From contig JAGXAX010000024.1 of NCBI GenBank assembly GCA_018971405.1, forward strand, positions 1 through 10,984: a stretch of DNA of 10,984 nt. Direction: 5' to 3'. Shown one piece after another: positions 6,478 through 10,984 of this stretch. The position numbers were made by a program, and so were the translations under genes. Source of the DNA: Alphaproteobacteria bacterium (GTDB lineage Bacteria > Pseudomonadota > Alphaproteobacteria > Micavibrionales > UBA2020). A model generated the notes under the pieces. It was not told the origin of the DNA. It saw nothing but the letters and a program-made list of their open reading frames with translations, and did no database searches. Each line of letters opens with the position of its first letter. The stretch's first letter is position 1.

Positions 6478-8903
6478 CATTTGAAAAAGCCGCCGTGATC
6501 GGCGCGGGCGTCATGGGCGCCGGCATCGCCGCCCAGCTCGCCAACGCCGGCCTTGAGGTCGAACTCTTCGACATCGGCGACCGCGCGAAAGCCGCCGTCG
6601 AGAAGCTTCTCAAAACCAGCCCCGCGCCGCTGATGCACAAAAGTTTCGCCAAGCGAATCCGCCCTGGCAGCATTGAAGGCGACATCGCGCGCCTCAAGGA
6701 CGTGGACATCATCATCGAGGCGGTGTTCGAGGACCCGAAGGTCAAGTCCGACATCTTCAAAAAGATCGACGCCGCCCGCAAGCCGGGCACGATCGTCGCC
6801 TCCAACACCTCGACCATTCCGCTGCATGATCTCACCAAAGACCAGTCGGACGCATTGAAGAAAGACTTCGTCATCACCCACTTCTTCAACCCGCCGCGCT
6901 ACATGCCGCTGCTGGAACTGGTGACGTCCGGACACAACGACAAAAAAACGATCGCCGAACTGACGCGCTTCATGGACGAAAAAATGGGCAAGGGCGTCAT
7001 CCCCTGCAACGACACGCCGGGTTTCATCGGCAACCGCATCGGCACGTTCTGGATTCAAACCGCGATCAACGAGGCCTACGCCCGCAAGCTATCCATCGAG
7101 GAGGCGGACGCCGCGATGGGCAAGCCCATGGGCGCGCCGCGCACCGGCGTCTTCGGCCTCGTCGACCTTGTCGGGCTCGACCTCATGCCGCACATCACCA
7201 AAAGCCTCACCACCCTGCTGCCGCCGGAAGACGCCTATTGCAAAAACAACAAGTCCTATCCCGTCATCGACAAGATGATCGCCGACGGCTACACCGGCCG
7301 CAAGGGCAAGGGCGGCTTCTACCGCCTCGACGAACACCGCAACAAGCTCGCGGTCGACCTCGATACCGGCGCGACGCGCCCCGCGCAGCGCCTCAAGCTC
7401 AAAAAGCACTTGCGCGAACTGGTCGCGGCGCAAGACAGGCTTGGCAATTACGCCTGGGCGGTTTTGTCGCAGACGCTGTGCTACGCCGCCGAACACGCGC
7501 ATGACATCACGGACACCATCGCCCACGTCGACGAGGCGATGAAGCTCGGCTACAACTGGAAATACGGCCCGTTCGAGATGATCGACAGGATCGGCGTGGA
7601 TTATTTCATCGAACGCGTGAAGAAAGAGGGCGGCGCCGTTCCGCAGTTCCTTGAAAAGGCCGCGGGCCGCAGCCTCTACCGCACCAACGGCGGCAAGCTG
7701 CAATATCTCGACCGCGACGGCGTCTATCAAAACGTCGTCCGCCCCGCGGGCGTGCTGCTGCTCGCCGACGTCAAGCGCGCGTCGCACCCGGTGGCGCAAA
7801 ATATTTCCGCCAGCCTGTGGGATCTGGGCGAGGGCATCCTCTGCCTCGAATTCCATTCCAAGATGAATTCGCTCGACTTCTTCAGCCTGCGCATGGTCAA
7901 CAAGGCCTGCGACATCCTCGAAAAGCCGCAAAGCCCCTTCAAGGCGCTCGTCGTCCACAACGACGCGGACGACTTCTCCGTCGGCGCCAACATCGGCGTC
8001 GCGCTCTACGCCGCGAAGCTGAAGCAGTACTGGATCGTCGATCTCATGGTAAAAATGGGGCATAAAACCTACAAGCGCCTCAAATACGCCAAGTTCCCCG
8101 TCGTGTCTGCGCCAAGCGGGAAAGCGCTCGGCGGCGGCTGCGAGATTTTACTCCACTCGCATCACGTGCAGGCGCATGCGGAGACTTATCCCGGCCTCGT
8201 CGAGGTCGGCGTCGGATTATTGCCCGCCTGGGGCGGATCGACGGAACTGCTCACCCGCGCGCAGCAGAGCAAGAAAATCCCGCACGGGCCGATGCCCGCC
8301 GTCGCCTTTGTCTTTGAAACGATCTCGACCGCGAAGGTCGGGCTTTCGGCCTATGAAGCGAAAGATCTGCTCTACCTGCGCGAGACAGACGGCGTGACGA
8401 TGAACAAGTCGCGCCTGCTCGCCGATGCCAAGGCCAAGGCCTTCGAGATGGCGCAGCACTTCACGCCCGAAAAGCCGTTCGACCTCGCGCTGCCCGGCCC
8501 CGGCGGCAAGGCGGCGCTCGACATGGCCGTCGACGGCTTCTACATGCGCGGCCTCGCCACGACGTATGACGTAGTGGTTTCCGGCCGCGTGGCGAGCGTG
8601 CTGACCGGCGGCGACAAGGCAGGCCCGACCGTCAAGCTGACGCAGGATTACGTGCGCGAACTGGAACGCGAAAATTTCATGGCGCTCGTCCATGATCCGC
8701 GCACCGTCGCGCGCATCGAGGCGATCATCAAAACGGGCAAGCCCTTGCGCGAGAAGCCTGAGCCGGAGAAAAAAGCCCCCGGCCTCCGCGCCGCCGCCGA
8801 CCGCATCGCGCCCGTCCATCATGGGGTGAATGACAACAGCGGGCTGGTCGCGGACACGAAGCCGAAATTCACCTGGCCGAACCTCGGCGGGAAAAAAGGC
8901 TGA
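6474..8903 (+). CDS. Bifunctional 3-hydroxyacyl-CoA dehydrogenase/enoyl-CoA hydratase (FadN-like)
   Basis: A protein of 809 aa that should hydrate enoyl-CoA and oxidise 3-hydroxyacyl-CoA with NAD in fatty-acid beta-oxidation. The dehydrogenase comes first: NAD-binding GAGVMGAGIA at 10-19, then HFFNP with catalytic His136, and Glu148 twelve residues later, as in known HADs. C-terminal HAD domain sequence runs from about 183 to 385 and includes GYTGRKGKGGFY (272-283). The crotonase domain follows at about 450-650. It has the oxyanion segment FSVGANIG (501-508), GGGCE with Glu557, and VEVGVGLLP with Glu577, which align with the two catalytic glutamates of crotonase. This order is that of B. subtilis FadN (about 789 aa) and the reverse of E. 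coli FadB. The tail after about 755 is Pro/Lys-rich. AAGGAGA at 6460-6466 is a strong ribosome binding site. No thiolase or acyl-CoA dehydrogenase gene is adjacent. Confidence 0.93.
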   Translation: MTFEKAAVIGAGVMGAGIAAQLANAGLEVELFDIGDRAKAAVEKLLKTSPAPLMHKSFAKRIRPGSIEGDIARLKDVDIIIEAVFEDPKVKSDIFKKIDAARKPGTIVASNTSTIPLHDLTKDQSDALKKDFVITHFFNPPRYMPLLELVTSGHNDKKTIAELTRFMDEKMGKGVIPCNDTPGFIGNRIGTFWIQTAINEAYARKLSIEEADAAMGKPMGAPRTGVFGLVDLVGLDLMPHITKSLTTLLPPEDAYCKNNKSYPVIDKMIADGYTGRKGKGGFYRLDEHRNKLAVDLDTGATRPAQRLKLKKHLRELVAAQDRLGNYAWAVLSQTLCYAAEHAHDITDTIAHVDEAMKLGYNWKYGPFEMIDRIGVDYFIERVKKEGGAVPQFLEKAAGRSLYRTNGGKLQYLDRDGVYQNVVRPAGVLLLADVKRASHPVAQNISASLWDLGEGILCLEFHSKMNSLDFFSLRMVNKACDILEKPQSPFKALVVHNDADDFSVGANIGVALYAAKLKQYWIVDLMVKMGHKTYKRLKYAKFPVVSAPSGKALGGGCEILLHSHHVQAHAETYPGLVEVGVGLLPAWGGSTELLTRAQQSKKIPHGPMPAVAFVFETISTAKVGLSAYEAKDLLYLRETDGVTMNKSRLLADAKAKAFEMAQHFTPEKPFDLALPGPGGKAALDMAVDGFYMRGLATTYDVVVSGRVASVLTGGDKAGPTVKLTQDYVRELERENFMALVHDPRTVARIEAIIKTGKPLREKPEPEKKAPGLRAAADRIAPVHHGVNDNSGLVADTKPKFTWPNLGGKKG

Positions 8904-8907
8904 GAGC

Positions 8908-9654
8908 TCAGTCGCGGCGGTTGCTGCTGACCACGGGCTTCGGCGCGGGCATGAAGCGCTTGCGCGCCTTCGCCGCCGCCGTGACGCCGACCGCCATGCC
9001 CGCGTAAAGCTGCTTGCTGGCCTCGACGATATTCACGCCGCCGAAGGCGTTGAACAGCGCGCCGCCGACTTTTTCCCACGCGCCGGAGGTCGTCAAAACA
9101 AGCCGCGAGGCCGCGGGCGGGAAAAACAGCGCACGCTCGGCGCTCTCGGGCACGAACATATGCTCTTTCAGGGATTGCCGCATCTGCCCGATGGAATAGG
9201 GCGTGCCGCGGCCGAAAGGCGTGTTGTCCATCCGCGCCCAGATGCCGGAGCGGTTCGGCACGACCAGCAGCAGCCGCCCCTGCCCCGCGAGGACGCGCCA
9301 CGCCTCCTGCAAGACGGCGTCCATGCCGCCCGGGTTGTCGAGGGTATGGATGACCAGCAGGCGATCGACGGAATTCGCCTCGATCGGCAGTTCCTCCTCG
9401 TCGCACAGACCGACCAGCCCGTCGCTTTCCGGCGGCCAGAAAACCGCGCCCTGCCGCATCGGCATCAGCGCAACCAGCCGCTCCGCCTCGCCGAGAAACG
9501 GGCGGAGATACGGCGTGGCATAGCCGAGGCCGACGACGCGCAGGCCTTTGACGTCCGGCCAGAGGACGCGGATATGCTGGCGGAGGATGCGCCGCACGAC
9601 CTTGCCCTGCAGCGTGCCGTAAAATTCCTTGAGGTCGATGGCGCTGTTGTGCAT
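8908..9654 (-). CDS. Class I SAM-dependent methyltransferase
   Basis: A protein of 248 aa. Residues 38-50 (LRVVGLGYATPYL) form a divergent motif I, the glycine-rich SAM loop. LPIEANSVDRLLVIHTLDN, at about 89-107, is the usual strand and loop after the acidic motif. AWRVLAGQGRLLLVVPN, at about 118-134, matches the typical post-IV helix and strand of methyltransferases of the UbiE/type-11 fold. The C-terminus is basic (KARKRF, then SSNRRD). The substrate is unknown. It is the last gene of the dnaQ-mutT operon, starting 3 bases after the mutT stop. It lacks an evident ribosome binding site, so coupling is likely. It converges on the FadN-like gene, with four bases between the two stop codons. 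Confidence 0.82.
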   Translation of the reverse strand: MHNSAIDLKEFYGTLQGKVVRRILRQHIRVLWPDVKGLRVVGLGYATPYLRPFLGEAERLVALMPMRQGAVFWPPESDGLVGLCDEEELPIEANSVDRLLVIHTLDNPGGMDAVLQEAWRVLAGQGRLLLVVPNRSGIWARMDNTPFGRGTPYSIGQMRQSLKEHMFVPESAERALFFPPAASRLVLTTSGAWEKVGGALFNAFGGVNIVEASKQLYAGMAVGVTAAAKARKRFMPAPKPVVSSNRRD

Positions 9655-9657
9655 TTT

Positions 9658-10098
9658 TTAAAGAAGATCCATCAGGGCGGGGATGAGCGGCACGTCCGCC
9701 GGCGGCATCGGATATTTGCTGAAATCGCGCGGATGCGCCCAGGCCAGCGCCTGCCCCTCCCGCGCCGTCACATGCCCGCGCCAGACGCGGCAGACATAAA
9801 GCGGCATCATCAGATGGAAATCGTCATAGCGGTGCGAGGCGAAGGTCAGCGGCGCGAGGCAGGAGGTCGAGGTGTCGATGCCCAGTTCCTCTTTCAGTTC
9901 GCGCACCAGCGCCTGCTCGGGCGTTTCGCCGACCTCGATTTTTCCGCCCGGAAATTCCCACAGGCCTGCCATTTTCTTGCCCGCCGGACGCTGCGCCAGC
10001 AACACACGACCGTCGCTATCCACCAGCGCGACCGCGGAGACCCAAACGGTCTCCAACGGCGGCAGGGCGGTTGAAAATTTTTCAAAACAATTCGACAT
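9658..10098 (-). CDS. mutT: MutT Nudix hydrolase (8-oxo-dGTP diphosphatase)
   Basis: A protein of 146 aa. The complete Nudix box GX5EX7REUXEEXGU is at residues 52-74: G52, E58, R66, E67, E70, E71, G73, I74. WEFPGGK precedes it (W47 to K53), as in MutT proteins that hydrolyse 8-oxo-dGTP to the monophosphate and keep oxidised guanine out of DNA. QRPAGKKMAGLW at 36-47 is the typical MutT lead-in. The ATG at 10098 shares one base with the dnaQ-like stop (TGATG). This, with no ribosome binding site nearby, argues for coupled translation and against the TTG three bases upstream. Function is inferred from the family; other Nudix substrates cannot be excluded. Confidence 0.9.
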   Translation of the reverse strand: MSNCFEKFSTALPPLETVWVSAVALVDSDGRVLLAQRPAGKKMAGLWEFPGGKIEVGETPEQALVRELKEELGIDTSTSCLAPLTFASHRYDDFHLMMPLYVCRVWRGHVTAREGQALAWAHPRDFSKYPMPPADVPLIPALMDLL

Positions 10099-10691
10099 CA
10101 AGGAGATGGTGGTTTTGTTCTGTGCGATTTCTTAAATTTTTTATAGTCCGCCAGAAGCTTCGGATAGGCAGCGGCGAGCAGCTGCGCGTCCAGCGTGGCG
10201 CTGTGGCCGTCGCGGTCGCGCGCGGAACGGTCTATCTTGTAATGGTCGAGGATCTTGTTGAGGCTGGCCTCGTCATGCCCGAACATCGCTTCCGCCCAGC
10301 GACGGACGTTGAGCCACTGGCTGGCCGGAAACGGCTTGAAACCGGCTTTTTTCATTTCCATGTTCAGCATGTCGATATCGAGGACGTAATCGCTCCCGTC
10401 CGGATTTTTCATCGTGTGACAGGTGATGATAATGGGGGAAGCGCCTATAAAGTCCTGCAAATCTTTTGCGGCCGCGGCAAACACCGGCTTGTCCTTGACC
10501 ATCTCGTCGGTGATGCCGTGGACTTTGGTGGTTTCCGCGGGGATATCGCGCTCCGGATTGACGATCACCGCGAATTCTTTCCCCGTGGGTTTGCGGTCGA
10601 TCAGTTCGATGGCCGTCACCGACACAAGGCGATGCCCGTCGGCGACAAAAAACCCCGTGGTTTCCGTGTCCAGTACAACCTCGCGCAGCAC
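10098..10691 (-). CDS. dnaQ: DnaQ-like 3'-5' exonuclease (DNA polymerase III epsilon family)
   Basis: A protein of 197 aa with a DEDDh exonuclease fold. ExoI is LDTETTG with D8 and E10. ExoIII is GHSATLDA with H163 and D168, at the same spacing as E. coli H162/D167. The ExoII aspartate is probably D105 in the segment VLDIDMLNMEM. The usual ExoII lead HNAAFD is replaced by a longer stretch (H92 to D105), about 8 residues more than in E. coli epsilon. VHGIT at 57-61 and NPERDIP at 45-51 are typical of epsilon. The start is taken as GTG 10691, because AGGAGG at 10703-10698 is 6 bases upstream and the protein then begins just before the first beta strand, as in other DnaQ proteins. A longer reading from TTG 10745 would run through the terminator hairpin. 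The protein could be the replicative proofreading subunit or a paralogue; the divergence leans slightly toward a paralogue. Confidence 0.85.
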   Translation of the reverse strand: MLREVVLDTETTGFFVADGHRLVSVTAIELIDRKPTGKEFAVIVNPERDIPAETTKVHGITDEMVKDKPVFAAAAKDLQDFIGASPIIITCHTMKNPDGSDYVLDIDMLNMEMKKAGFKPFPASQWLNVRRWAEAMFGHDEASLNKILDHYKIDRSARDRDGHSATLDAQLLAAAYPKLLADYKKFKKSHRTKPPSP

Positions 10692-10717
10692 AGGCAGCCT
10701 CCTTTTTCTGAAGCTTA

Positions 10718-10745
10718 AGTATATGCATAAGATAAAACGGATCAA
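10718..10745 (-). promoter_or_regulatory. Promoter of the dnaQ-mutT-methyltransferase operon
   Basis: On the minus strand, TTGATC (10745-10740) and TATACT (10723-10718) are separated by 16 bases. They match the -35 and -10 consensus at four and five positions. Transcription would start near 10710, about 20 bases before the GTG and just upstream of the AGGAGG. The -35 lies inside the distal arm of the preceding terminator stem. Confidence 0.55.
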
Positions 10746-10767
10746 TAGATTTTTGTCTATTGATCCG
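10731..10767 (-). terminator. Rho-independent terminator of the PPIase gene
   Basis: Read on the minus strand, CGGATCAATAGA (10767-10756) pairs perfectly over 12 bases with TCTATTGATCCG (10749-10738) around a CAAAAA loop. TTTTATCTT follows. It lies about 45 bases past the PPIase stop, in the right direction. Confidence 0.82.
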
Positions 10768-10773
10768 CTTTAA

Positions 10774-10795
10774 ATAAAGGCTGCAATGCCTTTAT
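10774..10795 (-). terminator. Upstream hairpin of a tandem terminator
   Basis: ATAAAGGC (10795-10788, read on the minus strand as the left arm) pairs over 8 bases with GCCTTTAT (10781-10774) around ATTGCA. Only a short T-rich tail (TTTA) follows, counting the end of the arm. It comes before the stronger hairpin at 10767-10738, so the two may act as a tandem terminator or as an RNA 3'-end stabiliser. Confidence 0.5.
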
Positions 10796-10811
10796 ATATC
10801 AAGATTCCAGA

Positions 10812-10984
10812 TTAGCCCTTGATGGGGTTTCCCTTCATATCGAACTGCTTGATGTCGGCCTTGGCGCGCAGGCTCTGAACCAGCTCCTGAACGGCTTGCT
10901 GGCCAAGCTTGCTGCGGATGGCCGCATCGATCTGCTTGAGCGGGGGAACTTTCACAGGGCGTTGGGCGACACTGTAAATCACAT
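10812..10984 (-). CDS. Parvulin-type peptidyl-prolyl isomerase, C-terminal part only
   Basis: The minus strand is open from the window edge to a TAA at 10814-10812 and encodes the last 57 residues. It begins VIYSVAQRPVKVPPLKQID, continues with a helix (AIRSKLGQQAVQELVQSLR) and ends FDMKGNPIKG. This resembles the region just after the parvulin domain in PrsA/SurA-like foldases. There, GWHVIKV is followed by a kPP segment, a helix with a QxxAVxxLxxxLR pattern, and a short FDxxGxP end. Such proteins assist folding of exported proteins at or beyond the inner membrane. The catalytic parvulin domain and the signal sequence lie outside the window. The call rests on the C-terminal pattern alone. Confidence 0.7.
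   Translation of the reverse strand, partial: VIYSVAQRPVKVPPLKQIDAAIRSKLGQQAVQELVQSLRAKADIKQFDMKGNPIKG

Noticed and set aside
7089..8063. A 324-codon minus-strand open frame opposite the FadN-like gene
   Set aside because: The sense strand encodes continuous dehydrogenase and hydratase domains; the antisense frame is a by-product of codon bias.
10692..10745. Longer dnaQ-like start at TTG 10745
   Set aside because: It would include the terminator stem, the -10 element and the AGGAGG as coding sequence. GTG 10691 is well spaced from AGGAGG and gives a normal DnaQ N-terminus.

Overview
The window looks like ordinary chromosomal DNA from a GC-rich alphaproteobacterium. That assignment is an inference from gene content: a BepA-like protease, a FadN-order beta-oxidation protein, a dnaQ/mutT cluster beside a parvulin-type foldase, high-GC codon use and close gene packing. 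I see no insertion sequence, integrase, tRNA, rRNA or CRISPR array. Most of the DNA codes for recognisable housekeeping proteins. The AT-rich stretches are the intergenic regions near 2.0, 2.5 and 10.7-10.8 kb and the second half of one small gene.

Layout. (1) 1-1992, minus strand: a small lipoprotein of unknown function, then, 7 bases downstream, a periplasmic M48 metalloprotease with TPR repeats. A start codon at the left edge may open a further gene in the same direction. (2) 2086-3422, plus strand: a stand-alone FlgC-like flagellar rod protein, then an unrecognised helical protein with a Lys/Pro-rich tail, closed by a strong rho-independent terminator. (3) 3568-4932, plus strand: a UDP-N-acetylhexosamine 6-dehydrogenase, with no other sugar or polysaccharide gene nearby. 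(4) 5018-8903, plus strand: three genes joined by overlapping stop and start codons. They encode a three-helix membrane protein of unknown function, a TerC-family membrane protein and a FadN-like fused 3-hydroxyacyl-CoA dehydrogenase/enoyl-CoA hydratase. (5) 8908-10691, minus strand: a dnaQ-like 3'-5' exonuclease, mutT and a SAM-dependent methyltransferase in one tightly coupled operon that meets the fadN-like gene tail to tail. (6) 10812-10984, minus strand: the C-terminus of a parvulin-type peptidyl-prolyl isomerase, followed by tandem hairpins acting as its terminator.

How the genes may work together. The lipoprotein and protease are probably an envelope quality-control pair. The DnaQ-like and MutT proteins both guard replication fidelity, by proofreading and by removing oxidised nucleotides. 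TerC with the unknown membrane protein suggests metal handling or envelope homeostasis. I did not find a convincing new multi-gene system. The points most worth a second look are the orphan FlgC-like gene, the altered ExoII segment of the DnaQ-like protein, the unknown membrane protein coupled to TerC, and two promoters that appear to share bases with the preceding terminator.
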